Origin: Paulinella micropora
Lineage: Eukaryota > Cercozoa > Imbricatea > Euglyphida
NCBI GenBank assembly: GCA_009731375.1
Contig: BJOX01000132.1
Location: 641,639 to 705,638, forward strand
Reading direction: 5' to 3'
Length of the DNA stretch: 64,000 nucleotides
Position numbers and translations under genes: made by a program. This document shows, piece by piece, positions 1-11,041 of this stretch. The stretch's first letter is position 1, and each line of letters begins with the position of its first letter. The notes beneath the pieces were generated by a model, which worked only from the letters and a program-made list of their open reading frames with translations, was not told the DNA's origin and did no database searches.

Positions 1-60
1 ATCGGTATGTTCAATGAAAATACTGGTGGCACCGACGGGAATCGAACTGGCGACAGGGCC
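1..60 (-). repeat. tRNA-like fragment (possible SINE piece)
   Basis: Read on the minus strand, positions 38-48 match a pol III B box (GTTCGATTCC core). They are followed by GTCGGTGCCACCA, which resembles the T-arm and acceptor end of a tRNA. No matching 5' tRNA half or A box is present, because the upstream side is a (TAA)n microsatellite. A tRNA-derived SINE fragment is the likeliest reading. The window edge prevents delimiting it. Confidence 0.35.
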
Positions 61-67
61 CAGATGG

Positions 68-470
<403 letters not shown>

Positions 471-1510
471 ATCACACCCATTCTCTCTTTAACACAAAAA
501 CCAAAGCAATGCAACAGAAAACAACACCCAAACAATAAACAGAACCCCCCCCAAACCTTAAAAAAGGCGGGAAAACATTTGAACTTGAAAATTTCAAGTC
601 AAGTTTGAGTGTAGAAATTTGAACTTGACATTTTAAAATTTGATAAATTGCATTAGGTTGCATGCATTTTGATGTAAAACATAAATACGAAAAGGAACCA
701 ACCTCAACCAAGTTAGAGCCTAACCGAAAACTGCTCGCTCAGTGTACGCGTAACGGTTGCAACGGTAATAGATTGCTTTTAAAAATGATTCGCATTGTTT
801 TATTCAGTTAAAATGTTTCATTTTGAAAGAAAACAAAAGCAAGAACAGTAATATTAATATTAGATAGGATCTGTCATTGTCTGTCCATGTTAACTAATCA
901 CTGAGCTACTAGTGCTTCACATTCAGAACCGGTTCCACCCGCAAACTTGAAATTTTTTAATTTAAATTTGAATTTGAATTGCAATTTGAGTTAATATTAT
1001 TAATTTTGAATTAAATAAATTAAAGTACATACGTTTTGGTGTAAAACAACATATATAAAAACAGAGAGAAACTAAACTCAATCAAGTTAGAACCACTCAG
1101 CAAAGAAAGGCCACGGTGACTGCAAAATCGTTTTAAAAAGACTGCTGTAACGGCGGAGTGGAAATTCAATTTTTTTTAAAATTTTCTTCAAAGATATGAA
1201 TTCAGTTAGGTGAAATCTTTTGTTTTTATTAAAACAATATTAATGTATACATTGTATAACCATGAAGTTTCAAACGTGTGCCACCGACTTTCATACTAAG
1301 TTTCAACTTGCATGCGGTTAACTTCCACTTATCCTGTCACTGAACCGTGCCCAGACCTACGACAAGACAAAACGATTCCGCTCCTAGTCTCAGTTAAAAA
1401 AAAAAAAGTATATAAGAAAAATAATTTATTTTTGTTAGTTTTAATTGTCTTATATATCATAATTATCAACATCGTTGTTCAAATTCAACTAATAGAAAAA
1501 TTTAAGAACG
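471..1510. other. AT-rich non-coding stretch with a diverged direct duplication
   Basis: No credible ORF is present. Two diverged direct copies can be seen at about 575-830 and 945-1190. Each has a TTGAAATTT-like segment, then GTGTAAAAC or TGTAAAAC, then a segment like CAAGTTAGA, then a run of A. The second copy has a TATATAAAAAC box at about 1051. This could be a duplicated promoter or an old LTR-like pair, and its origin is unknown. Confidence 0.4.
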
Positions 1511-1666
1511 TGACGACTGTTACAGTGACTCAATATTTAATAATATAACAACCATCTAACGACTTGTAGAATGTGGAATACCTAATGTAGAAGGCGTATT
1601 TCTCATTCTACAAGTCGTTAGATAGTTGTTATATTATTAAATATTGAGTCACTGTAACACTGTCAC
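1511..1666. repeat. Long near-perfect hairpin (MITE-like palindrome)
   Basis: The left arm (1511-1573) and right arm (1604-1666) are inverted complements over about 63 bp with very few mismatches. They share the core CAATATTTAATAATATAACA and enclose a loop of about 30 bp. No ORF lies inside. A foldback MITE or a terminal structure of a lost element are both possible. Confidence 0.8.
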
Positions 1667-1917
1667 GACTCAATTTCCTGACCAAAGATTTCAAAACTAA
1701 GGCTAGTCTTGGAGTTCAATACTGATAACTGTCAATTTAATTAATAAATATTAATATTATCTTATTTTAATAAATTGATGTTTATGGTATTTAATAATTT
1801 ATCAATTTGACACTTCCATCTAACTTAATATTTGGTTGCGATCGGTGACCCACCAAACTTTACCTTGCTCAAGGTAAAATTTTTCCCAATAATATTTTTA
1901 TACAACTATCGCGAGTT
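1667..1917. other. AT-rich non-coding stretch left of provirus A
   Basis: No gene is visible. Short palindromes occur near 1861-1880 (TACCTTGCTCAAGGTA) and 1905-1920 (CAACTATCGCGAGTTG), just before polymerase coding similarity begins. Confidence 0.5.
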
Positions 1918-3854
1918 GTGTTATGGCTCTGTATCGTGCTAAGTTTATGCCAGAATTCAATTGCAATATTGAAAGCGGAAAAACAAAACAGGATGACTTC
2001 TAGGGCTTGTGTAGAATGGCTAGCATACAGAAGCAGACTGGATAAGACAGATATTAAGCACGCATTCAACGGAGGTGAAAAAATGTTTCAACTCGGGCAA
2101 TCTCGTGTGTATGTAGATGGATGGGACGAGAAAAACAAAACCGCTTATGAGTTTTACGGGTGCCATTGGCACGGATGTGATAAGTGTTGGAATAGCAATG
2201 CTCTGAATGTGAAGAAGAATAAGACAATGGGTGAACTATACAAGGAAACAATGAGAAGAGAAAAACAACTTAACGAACAAGCAAAAGTAATAAGTATCTG
2301 GGAGTGCGAATGGAGCCTGATGAAAACCAGTGAAAGACTGGCAGAGGATACAAACGAACGAATTACTGAACAAGAAGGACTAAACCCACGACAGGCAATG
2401 TTTGGAGGTAGAGTGAATGCTCTGAAATTATATTGGAAATCACGACATGATAATGAGTATGCGAAATATATTGACATATGCTCACTTTATCCGACTGTGA
2501 TATATTACGACCTTTATCCAAGCGGACACCATATCATAATACGACCAAGCAACGAGGAGGAAAGAAATGAGATGAAAAATAAAATTATAAACAGAGAATA
2601 TTTTGGAGTGGCTAAGGTTAAGATGCTACCACCGAGAGGCTTACTACACCCAGTCTTACCGAAGGCGGATAGAGGTAAGATGATGTATTACTTATGCGAT
2701 AAGTGTGGAATGACTGAGCAACACGGCGAATGTAAGCACACAGATAAAGAACGAGCAATAACAGGCGCATGGGCTCCAGAAATTTACAAGGCCTTAGACA
2801 AAGGGTATAATTTAATAAAAATATATGAAGTATGGAACTGGAAAGAACAAAGCAGTACTTTATTCAAAGAATATATAAAGACATTCTTGAAAGTAAAACA
2901 AGAGTCCAGCGGATATCCCGCGGGATGTAATACGGAAGCAGAAAAGCAAAATTACATAAACAGCATGGAAATCAAAATGGGAGTTAACATGGATGAAAAC
3001 AAAATATTCAAAGACGAAGGACGGAGAGCAGTGGCTAAGTTGTGCTTGAACTCTTTATGGGGCAAGTTTGGACAAAACAAAATAAAACACAGAACAAAAT
3101 GATAAAGGATAAAGAAACATTATACAAACTATTGAACGATAAATCAGTGGATAATATAAATATTAACATAATTAACGACCAAATTGTAGAAGCCAGTTAT
3201 GACTTAAAACAGGATGCGGTGAGCGACCCGATTAAAACAAATATTGTAGTTGCTTTATTTACTACATGCCACGCGAGAATGAGACTTTACAATATGATGG
3301 ATATATTAGGTAATAGGATATTGATATTGTATCATGACACAGACAGCGTAATATACGACTAACAAAGAAATTAATCAGGTAGATGTAGAGACAGGCGATT
3401 TACTGGGAGATTGGACTGATGAATTAAAAGGAGCGAAAATAAAAACCTTTGTTGGAGGTGGGCCGAAATGTTATGGATACTTACTAGATAACGGTAAAGC
3501 CAGTATGAAAGTAAAAGGATTTAGTATGAACTATGAAACGAAAAAAGCATTGAATTTACCGAATATGTTAAGTGTGATAAATTGCGGACTAGGTATTACG
3601 AACACTGAATTATTTGAGAATGGTAAAAATGAACTTGCTGAATTGTTGGAGACTGATGAAGAATTACGGATTGCTAAGCGAATTGAGAAGTCTGGAAAAG
3701 TAGTTATAATAGAAAACAACAAGATAACACGAGACAAACAAAAGAAAAAATAACAAGCGAATACTTAGAAAAGATATTTAGTTTTACATATACGAAAAGA
3801 CAAGTTATCGGAATTGTAGAGAATGCGATTGAAACTAGACCTTTTGGATGTTAA
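1918..3854 (+). pseudogene. Protein-primed family B DNA polymerase (pPolB), 5'-truncated and frameshifted
   Basis: This is the replicative polymerase of Polinton-type elements, which copies linear genomes from a terminal protein primer. The segment holds the signature FYGCHWHGC region (about 2150), motif A as DICSLYPTV (about 2470-2500), motif B as KLCLNSLWGKFG (about 3035-3070) and motif C as YHDTDSVIY (about 3330-3358). The N-terminal half with the 3'-5' exonuclease is absent, so only the C-terminal part of a usually about 1000-residue protein remains. Reading-frame breaks occur near 3100, 3360 and 3750, and coding similarity ends at a TAA at 3852. The first codon of the open stretch is GTG and is not a real start. 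The family assignment is secure. The gene cannot be functional as it stands. Confidence 0.9.
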
Positions 3855-3916
3855 AAAATAAAATATTAAATAATTAATTTTTTCCATAAATTTTTTAGCA
3901 GTCTATATATAGACCG

Positions 3917-4199
3917 ATGACCACCCTCACCAGACTATCTGAAAAATTTGGACAACTTTCAATTGAGAAGAATAAGGAATTCTTTTCAGTAAGAGATGTC
4001 CAACAGATGATTGATGAAATTAATGCAATTGAAAAAAGTAGAGAAGGAAAGCCAACCGATGTTTTTCCGTTTGGCAAATACAAAGGAAAAAATTCAAGAT
4101 GTTGCAACTATTGATAAGCCATATCTTGAATGGGTAATGAAACAGCCGTGGTTTGATAAATTTACAGACATCAAAAGTGAAGTAAAAAAATATTTATAA
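3917..4199 (+). pseudogene. Small FGKYKGK-domain protein (ExoX C-terminal-like)
   Basis: The ATG at 3917 opens a protein that begins MTTLTRLSEKF and carries FPFGKYKGK, then DKPYLEWVMKQPW in a shifted frame. The FGKYKG...D.PYL.W block is known as a short C-terminal domain of exonuclease X-like and DUF3820-type proteins. Here it stands alone without a nuclease domain. One indel in the A-run near 4092 breaks the frame. A homolog with the same N-terminus (MSTLTRLCEKF) lies in provirus B at 33912-34187. It follows the polymerase closely, which suggests a replication-accessory role, but the function is unknown. Confidence 0.7.
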
Positions 4200-4328
4200 T
4201 GATATTTTATTCACCCGCTACGCGGTTTCATAAAACATCGTTTTTCTTTTAATTATTTTTTCTTAAATTTTTTCCGATGTTTTAGAATAAGCGAGAGTGC
4301 GTAGCACGAAGCGCAATTCTAAAATATC
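4200..4328. repeat. Intergenic hairpin-rich stretch
   Basis: This short gap between the two FGKYKGK genes contains CCGCTACGCGG and GTGCGTAGCACGAAGCG. These look like the GAAGC-type hairpins seen at 4590 and 12490. A TTCTAAAATAT box lies directly before the next ATG and is a candidate viral promoter element. Confidence 0.4.
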
Positions 4329-4928
4329 ATGACTGACCTGAACACCAAACAAGACTACTTAAATGAAATTGAAAAATGGAACCTTGACAGCGGCAATGTC
4401 AAAATGCCAACAATTAAATGGGCTAAACCCGACATTGTTTCTTTCTATGAGCAATACAAGCCAAGGGACGACAATGTGAAAGTAGTTATTCCATTGGAGG
4501 CTACACTAGCAAAAATTATAATGGAGGAACCAAGCACACCATTTACGGCGACTGATTTAAAAGAGACCAGTATCACTGAGGCAAATGTGAGCGAAGCGTC
4601 ACAACGTGGCGAAGCCACTTGTGTAGGTGAAGAGATAGCAAATGCTACATGTACAGAAGAAGGATGTATATTAAAGAAAGAATACCAGCAAAATGAAACC
4701 GATATTTTTCTTCAATATGGTAAGTAAAAAAAAAAAATGAAAATTGAAGATGTTGCTAAGATTGATAAACCATACCTTGAATATTTAATTCAACAACCTT
4801 ATTTTAATAATCAAGATGCGGTAAAAAATATCTCTAATATCACATTACCTTCCGTTTTATTTTATTATTATTTTTTTCTTTCTGTATCACTGATCCTCAA
4901 TAAAATTAGCGATAACATTGACATTTGA
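4329..4928 (+). pseudogene. Second FGKYKGK-domain protein with a longer N-terminal region
   Basis: The ORF starts at ATG 4329 with MTDLNTKQDYLNEIEKW and runs 132 codons. A frame break in an A-run near 4730 then leads to IEDVAKIDKPYLEYLIQQPYF, the second half of the FGKYKGK domain. The lysine-rich middle of the motif is damaged. Residues of about SEASQRGEAT are encoded by paired GAA-loop hairpins at 4590-4620, suggesting insertion of a small repeat into the gene. The coding end is unclear because the frame runs on into the 3' end of the opposite-strand gene. Function is unknown. Confidence 0.55.
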
Positions 4929-6127
4929 ACCATTATTGGCAGTTCCAACGGATTTCTGTGTAAAAGTCAATACATCACTAGGAGTCAAATATATATCATA
5001 ATTTCTAAGATTTATTTGTTGAGTTGATTGAGAATTTACGTAAAGTTTAAAAATTGTTGTTCCGTTTGCGATAGCACTCGCCTTTATGTCAGTATCTACA
5101 ATTGAATACTTAGAATCAACATCTGCAAAACCTGCTCCAGTTAGTGTTCCATTTAATACCATTCTTACTACACACGACTTACTATCTTCATTTGTAATAC
5201 TTATCAAAGTAGGATAAACATTTGAGTAATTTGCTAAATTAGCACCACCCGCATCAAATACCGCTTTGTTTCTTATACTAATAATATGACTTTCAGTGGT
5301 GTTTGCTGCTTTACTTCCTTCCACTTCGTTTGTTATGCTGGTATTAATAGTATTCGTTCCCTCAATGAATAAACTGGCACTCGCTGTTTTAAGAGTTTGT
5401 ATTCCAGTCGCTGCATCATTTCTCATTACTGCAGTAAAAGGTAATGTCGTATTTCGCAGGCTTACACCATTATTAGCATTCGCATACTCAATCATATGAA
5501 CTAATTGAAATAATCCTGTTATGGGATTTTCAATATAAACTTAATAGCACCAAACCCAAGATACTGAAATCGAATTTGAAATACATTTCCTCTGCTCCAG
5601 TCTAAGTTTGGCATAGCATAATTTCCATCGCAAGGGTCGTCCCAGTCTTCTTGGTCAGTATAAACTGCGGCACCTCCTTTACAATGTGCGATATTCATTC
5701 CTGCTTGATTTTTGTAAAAATAAAATCCATCAACGAGATCATTTCCTATTCCAATATATGAATAGTAATCTTTTGTATCATCCGTTGTCCATAGAGCAGT
5801 AAAGCGGGCTAGGACACCCATTCCAGTTCTATATTTTATTCTCCTTTTACTTACCAGTGTAGCATCTGCAGTAGCATCAGCAGTTGTTTTCAATTCAGCC
5901 ATATTATTCAAAAATGACACAGACGATTTTGTTTCTGTTTTTGTCCATATCCTAGTATTAATTGTATATGGAAAGATTTCTTGTAATACTGGTGTTAATT
6001 GACCTACTACTGCTTCACCAAAAGCGGTTTTTGAATTATTTGTTTCAATATTACCATCATATCCAACACTGACATTTATAAATTCTCCGTCTGGATTTTG
6101 TGCGATTAAGTTTCTCTGGTGGGACAT
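4887..6127 (-). pseudogene. Phage-like beta-sandwich structural protein
   Basis: It starts at ATG 6127 (MSHQRNLIAQNPDGEF). It has the pattern YRTGMGV, then GFYF, then FQIRFQYLGFGAI, then LFQLVHMIEYANAN, which I know from a beta-sandwich domain of tailed-phage and large-DNA-virus particle proteins. That domain is thought to be surface exposed. A single frameshift near 5510 separates two 202-codon open segments, so the intact form was about 410 residues. The homolog in provirus B is at 32028-33248. The promoter-side sequence at 6135-6178 is nearly identical between copies. A virion surface or vertex role is inferred. Confidence 0.7.
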
Positions 6128-6134
6128 TGTAGGT

Positions 6135-6178
6135 CTATATTATCAAAAAAATAAATTAACTATCAAAATTAATAATTA
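6135..6178 (-). promoter_or_regulatory. Conserved upstream element of the beta-sandwich gene (copy A)
   Basis: About 44 nt directly before the start codon match positions 31925-31969 of provirus B almost base for base (core GATAGTTAATTTATTTTTTT, then GATAATATAG). This region is AT-rich and non-coding, yet it is better conserved than the neighbouring coding sequence, so it is a strong promoter candidate. Confidence 0.6.
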
Positions 6179-6182
6179 CCCC

Positions 6183-7671
6183 TTAACTAATTGTAATCAT
6201 ATTCGCCTTAACCTGAACCTCCCGCTGAGTGATTGCCACAGTGTAATGGTTGTAGGCAGCAGCCGCAGTGTTCGCAATAAACTCCCATCGTCGCTCAGTA
6301 TCAAGGCTTAACCACTGATTTCATTTTGATCCTTGCTCCATAGCGGGCGGGTATTATCCCAAGTATCCACCCAGAACCAGTTGTATTTATACACATCGTT
6401 ATTCAACAAGGCAGAACCCTCAATCTTTGGCTTCAGGTACATATAGTCTTCTTCAGTTGCACAGTCAATGTTGAAATCTTGCTGGCGGGCGCCGTGTAGA
6501 GTAGTGTAAAAATTGACAACCTTAACGGCGGCACGGTTATCGTTGTCATAAGCTGTGTTCTTCCTTTCTTCGGTGTTAAAAACAGAGTGATAAATCTTCT
6601 TCAAACGGCGACCGTGGCCTCTGTCAAATCGCATAATAATATTTTGGGATGAGCTTGAGGGTGTGGTATTCTTGTAAACATATGGATAATCAACCTTCGG
6701 GGCTAGCAATCTTCTGTTGAATTGATTGAATAACATCGGGGTTCGTTTCAACCGCAAGAAACAAGGCAAGATTGGTGACATCAGCAGATACCGCCATAGG
6801 CATGGTAGCATTTAGTGCAGCAAGATAAGCAGTGCTAATACAAGTAGCCGNNNNNNNNNNATAGCCGCACCATTCGTCACCGTATAACCGATTCTGTCAG
6901 TAGCACCCCACACAATCCGCATAGTCAAAATTTCTGGAAACATAATAGTCTTATCAAGTGCAAAAATAGTGTTATAATCATACCCAAAGGAATTTTAACA
7001 TTAATGGCCAAAGCGGCATTTGCTCCACTTCCCACAAGATACTTCGCCTCGTTGTAATTAACATTTACGGCGGATAATGCTCCAACTCCAGTCGTTAGAG
7101 CAGCATCATCATGACGACGAGCAGAAATCACGGGCTCACGCAATAGACCCTGAGTAGAGGCGGCAACATCGTTAGCACCATCAGTGGCCGCACGAAAGGC
7201 TGTTCTAGTTGCTTCAAGAGCACTAAAGTTAATCAATCCGTTAGCATTACACTTTTGGAGCATACAACCGTATCCACTAGCATCCCCGTGGTTAGGAAGG
7301 TCTAGGAAATCCTTCAAGCTCATTTCTGGTTTCCACAGCATCTTAGTTACCATTATTAGATGGTTAAGGTCGCACAGATAAACACCGCAACGGGTCTGAA
7401 GTTGTATCTGGCTAATTTGTGAAAGGCAGTCCATAAAAATTCTAGTATAAGTGTTGGCAGGAGCCGCTCTCATAGTATAAGTAAAACTCAAATAAGACCT
7501 AGCGAGATTAAAAGGTCTGCTAATAAGGTCAAAGCTTCGTTCTTGTCCGCCAGCAGTGGTGACTTCAAATGTTCCAGAACCCTCACGAGGGGCGAGCTTA
7601 TTCAAACGATAAGAAGCACTGATGTAGTCAGTCTTACTGAAGTCTAATTCTCCGCCGTGTTGAGTTGGCAT
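6183..7671 (-). pseudogene. Major capsid protein, double jelly-roll type (copy A)
   Basis: The ATG at 7671 opens MPTQHGGELDFSKTDY. A region with LISRPFNLARSYLSFTYTMR and, further on, RFDRGHGRRLKKIYHSVFN and NRPLWSKDQNEISG-like segments matches the provirus B copy. The pattern is that of Polinton/PLV major capsid proteins that build the icosahedral shell. The length would be about 495 residues. The gene has a frameshift near 6950, a 10-N gap at 6851-6860, a second break near 6720 and a 1-nt loss at about 6312 that creates a stop. The true end is the TAA at 6183. It follows the penton-like gene by about 90 bp, with no endonuclease between them, unlike copy B. Confidence 0.85.
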
Positions 7672-7762
7672 TTTTTGTTTTTTAGGCAGTTGTGAAAATT
7701 AACTAATTTACCAGAATATATTTATAGAAAAAAATAAATAATTCTAAAATTAATTAATTACC

Positions 7763-8575
7763 TTACCTCACCTTTAACAAATTGAAAAATGATGTAAATA
7801 AATTAAAATAATTTGTCTCTCTGTAAATTAATAATGTCATAACAATACCTAACCCATTAAGATTAATTGCTTGGTCGTTTTCGTCTGTAAGATAAAACCT
7901 ATATACATTATTTGAACTGGTTGATAATTTCTTACCATACTCTGACCCACTTCCGTCATATATAACGGCTCCAAATGGAATTTCGTTGGCAGTGTATATT
8001 TCTTGTAGCACATGATTATCACCTTCCCCCACTAAGTCCGATTGAAGATACAGAGTTTTTTCGCCAGTTAAAATAATCACATTTGGCGATTTAATAAAAT
8101 CATTAGTAAAGAAATATGTTGAATTTCTATCAAAACCCATTACCTCGTGAATCCGGGTATCGGCATCAAATATAAACCGCGGTTGAATACCTCCGTTATT
8201 TGAAACACTGAATGTTAATTTTCCATCCTCTGGGTCTATGTTGGTATTATTACTGGATACAACATAAGTATAATTATTTGGGCTGCCTGCGGTTAGCACA
8301 TCCGACAACTTATTTTTTAGATTGTTCATTGTGTAGTTTCCCTCAGGTATCGTAATTAAAGCCTCATACCCGTCTTCGGATAATGTAAAAGTATTATATG
8401 GAGAGGCAACTGAATAATAAGATTTTGGAACATAGATATGAAGAATTTTACAATGTGTGGGATTGTCTAACCCCTTCATATTGACTTCGTGTGTGAAGTC
8501 GCTATCTGTGCCAGTTATTCTGTTTTTGCCATTTATGTAATAGATACCACTCGCACGGCCTCCCTTATACTCAAT
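7763..8575 (-). pseudogene. Penton-like minor capsid protein (copy A)
   Basis: This protein of about 270 residues contains IYYINGKNRITGTDSDFTH, ITIPEGNYTMNNLKNKL, MGFDR and PNVIILTGEKTLYLQSDL. The spacing is typical of single-jelly-roll penton or minor capsid proteins of Polinton-like viruses. Alignment with copy B (ATG at 28188) places the start at about 8575, where ATT stands in place of ATG. Either the start codon was lost or a nearby upstream ATG is out of frame by one base. The next ATG, at 8479, would remove about 32 residues. The rest of the frame is intact. Confidence 0.75.
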
Positions 8576-8597
8576 TGTACATCATATAAATAATATT

Positions 8598-9080
8598 TCA
8601 GATAAATGTATCAAAATTACCATACCCATTCTGTGCTTTTAATTTCTCCGCTTCTTCTTCTTTAAGGTCTGTATAACCGCTAGCAAACTTAAACCTGTTT
8701 CCTTTCGCTCGCTCCATTAAAAATCTCATACGATGCCAACCGCATGTGTCTGAGGTGTTTGATTGCTGCTTTACTTGATTGACCTTCATTAACAAATAAC
8801 TATCGGGATGGCTTTTGTCTATTAGTTGTTTCATTTGTTGTTGAAAGTCTTCTGTTGGCTCGTAAAGTGCTAATGGGTCATAGACTTCAACACTCCTGTC
8901 TTTATCTAGACTTATCCATACTGCGATCCAATGAGACCCTGCTTGCTTGTGATTGTCCAAATTCATAATAAATCCGTATCGTTTTCTGCTTCCGGGCTTC
9001 AACTTGTAGATTTCATCACTGGCTATTGCTCCGAGATACCATCCATATTTTTTCATTATGTCGTCTATTTCATTAGTCAT
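8598..9080 (-). CDS. Adenain-like maturation cysteine protease (copy A)
   Basis: This intact 160-codon ORF starts at ATG 9080. The catalytic pattern of C5/C48 cysteine proteases is visible: His in GSHWIAV (about residue 50), the acidic residue in EVYDPLA (about 67), and the nucleophile in DTCGWH (about 112), with a Gln-rich segment before it for the oxyanion hole. In Polintons and adenoviruses this enzyme cleaves core and scaffold proteins at GG sites during particle maturation. It sits 3 nt after the stop of the scaffold-like gene, which suggests linked expression. Copy B carries a nonsense codon near its start. Confidence 0.88.
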   Translation of the reverse strand: MTNEIDDIMKKYGWYLGAIASDEIYKLKPGSRKRYGFIMNLDNHKQAGSHWIAVWISLDKDRSVEVYDPLALYEPTEDFQQQMKQLIDKSHPDSYLLMKVNQVKQQSNTSDTCGWHRMRFLMERAKGNRFKFASGYTDLKEEEAEKLKAQNGYGNFDTFI

Positions 9081-9083
9081 TAG

Positions 9084-10619
9084 TCACCGTCCCTCTCCTT
9101 CCTGCATGGATTGCTCTTGCTGTTGCTCTGGCTCTTGCTGTGGCTCCTCTTGCTGTTGTTGCTGTGGCTCCTCTTGCTGTTGTTGCTGTGGCTCCTCTTG
9201 CTGGTGCTCTAATGATGTGGTAATAGTAGGGGTGGGCATTCCCTCGTCAATATTCAAATCATTTGAAACTTGTTTATCTACATTTGGGTCTATAGTCATT
9301 TTGCTAGTTAGAGTTTTTACAAAGTCCTTTTTATTCATTGTGTGCCTCCAATCATTGCGGGATAGATATTTTTTAATTATTTTTATTGAAAATACCTTAT
9401 CAATTAATTCTTCTAATGTCTTCGCTCCATTCCCTTTTTGTTCATTAATACCCATAAACTCTTCATATCTAGCATAATCCGCTACTTTTCTTTTTACGTT
9501 TTCCTTTTCATTTCCAACATCAATATTAAACCTTTTAATCATGTTAATTATCCACTTTGAAGTGTCTTTGTAATTTAATTTTTTATGTCCATCACTATCT
9601 AGTCTCTTTTTTAAAGCCTGTGCTAACTCTTTTATAGTAATGTTTGGGTGATAAGTTTTTGAAAATGCAGAGATTAAAAATTGATTAATTTGTAAATTTT
9701 CAAAATGCTTACCCTTTTCTTCTGCTTTCTTTTCTTCCTTTTCAAGTTTTTCTTTATATTCTTCTGCTAACTTTTTCTGTTCCTCTAAAGATGTCGCTGT
9801 GGCTATAGCCGTCTGAATATCTTGACTGGCTTTTTGTAAGTCTTTACGACTCATCTTTTTTATGAACTTATCTGTATATCCTGCTAATTTCAGTGTTTCA
9901 ATATCTTTCTGCTTTTGCTTTTTTTCTTCCTCATATTGCTCTTTCGTTTTCAATGGTGCTTCATCTCCTAAATTAGGTAATGGCGGTGCTTGTGGTGGTG
10001 CTCCTAATGGCGGTGCTTGTGGTTGTCCCTGCTGTGGTGGCATAATATATTGATATTGTGGTGGCGGTGGTAATGCTTGTATCCTATTTTTTCTGTCTTC
10101 TTCATATTTTACATCTTCTATGAGTTTTTGCTCCCTTCTTAGTTCTCTGGCTTTTTGTTCTTGTCGTTCATTAATATCCGCTAGTTCTCTTTTATGTTCC
10201 CTATCCATTATATCTTGTCTTTCCTTAGCATCTGCTATGTCTTTTCGTTCTAGCCTTTTCTTTTCTTATATCACATCTTCCCTCTTCTTCTTTTCCTTTT
10301 CTTCCTCGTCCTGTATTAACTCATATTTCTTTTGTAAGTTGCTTTGTATCTGGTTTCTGTTCTCGTGTTCAAGACGATTGAAATCAGATTTGATTATTTT
10401 TTCCCTTGGTTTGCGGCCCTGCCTTTGCGGCCTCGGCTTACCAATATATTTCAAAAACAACTTAACGATTTGAAGTGTGCTCATATCATTTGTTTTCTTA
10501 CCAAAATTAAGATAATATTTTTTACCCTTCTGGATAATATAAGGTCTCCCGCTCTTATTCCTATAAACCCGCGGGGGTCTTACCTTAGCCTTTTTCTTAT
10601 TAGTCTTTTTAGCGACCAT
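9084..10619 (-). pseudogene. Coiled-coil, proline-rich scaffold-like virion protein (copy A)
   Basis: It starts at ATG 10619. Order: a basic N-terminus, a conserved block PPRVYRNKSGRPYI with STLQIVKLFLKYIGKP, a long charged coiled coil (EEKEKKKRE and onward), a Pro/Gln linker (about 9960-10080), a Lys/Glu-rich helical region and a Gln/Glu repeat tail (EEPQQQQQ). A frame break near 10265 splits it into 117- and 374-codon segments. The same architecture is in copy B at 26081. I know no named function. Position directly before the protease and the low-complexity helical make-up suggest a scaffold or internal particle protein. Confidence 0.65.
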
Positions 10620-10671
10620 TGTATATTAACAAAAAATATTTCTAATATTTTAGAATTTGAAAACAAAATAT

Positions 10672-10983
10672 TTAATGAAACTTTACAGCTCTTCCTCGTT
10701 GCTTACCATAACCAAGTTTTGCGGCGGTAGACCCAATACGAGACGCATATGGAACCCCGACATCGCCAAGGGCATTAGCGGTCGTTGAAATAATCTTGTT
10801 ATCGCGAAGGAATTTATTAACAGCCAAGGCCGTTTTTCCGACCTTTGCCCAGTTAATCTTTCCTCCCTTTTGCCCACATCCCTTCTTCTTAGTTTTCTTT
10901 TTTCCTCCCTTCTGTGGCATTGATGGATTGTATCCGATGTTATATCCTGATGGTCGTGAAATTATCACTGGTGATACTGGCAT
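10672..10983 (-). CDS. Small basic core peptide with GG sites (copy A)
   Basis: This intact 103-codon ORF starts at ATG 10983 (MPVSPVIISRPSGYNIGYNPS). A lysine-rich stretch contains QKGG twice (MPQKGGK and GQKGGK). It is followed by a helix NKFLRDNKIISTTANALG and a basic tail ending GYGKQRGRAVKF. This resembles the small core or pVI/pX-like proteins of adeno-like viruses, which bind DNA or membranes and are cut by the viral protease after GG. The copy B homolog keeps QAGG and QTGG at the same places. Confidence 0.65.
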   Translation of the reverse strand: MPVSPVIISRPSGYNIGYNPSMPQKGGKKKTKKKGCGQKGGKINWAKVGKTALAVNKFLRDNKIISTTANALGDVGVPYASRIGSTAAKLGYGKQRGRAVKFH

Positions 10984-11041
10984 ATATTAGAAAGATTTTA
11001 AAAATCTTTTCAGCAAAAATAAAAAAATAATTCTAAAAATA

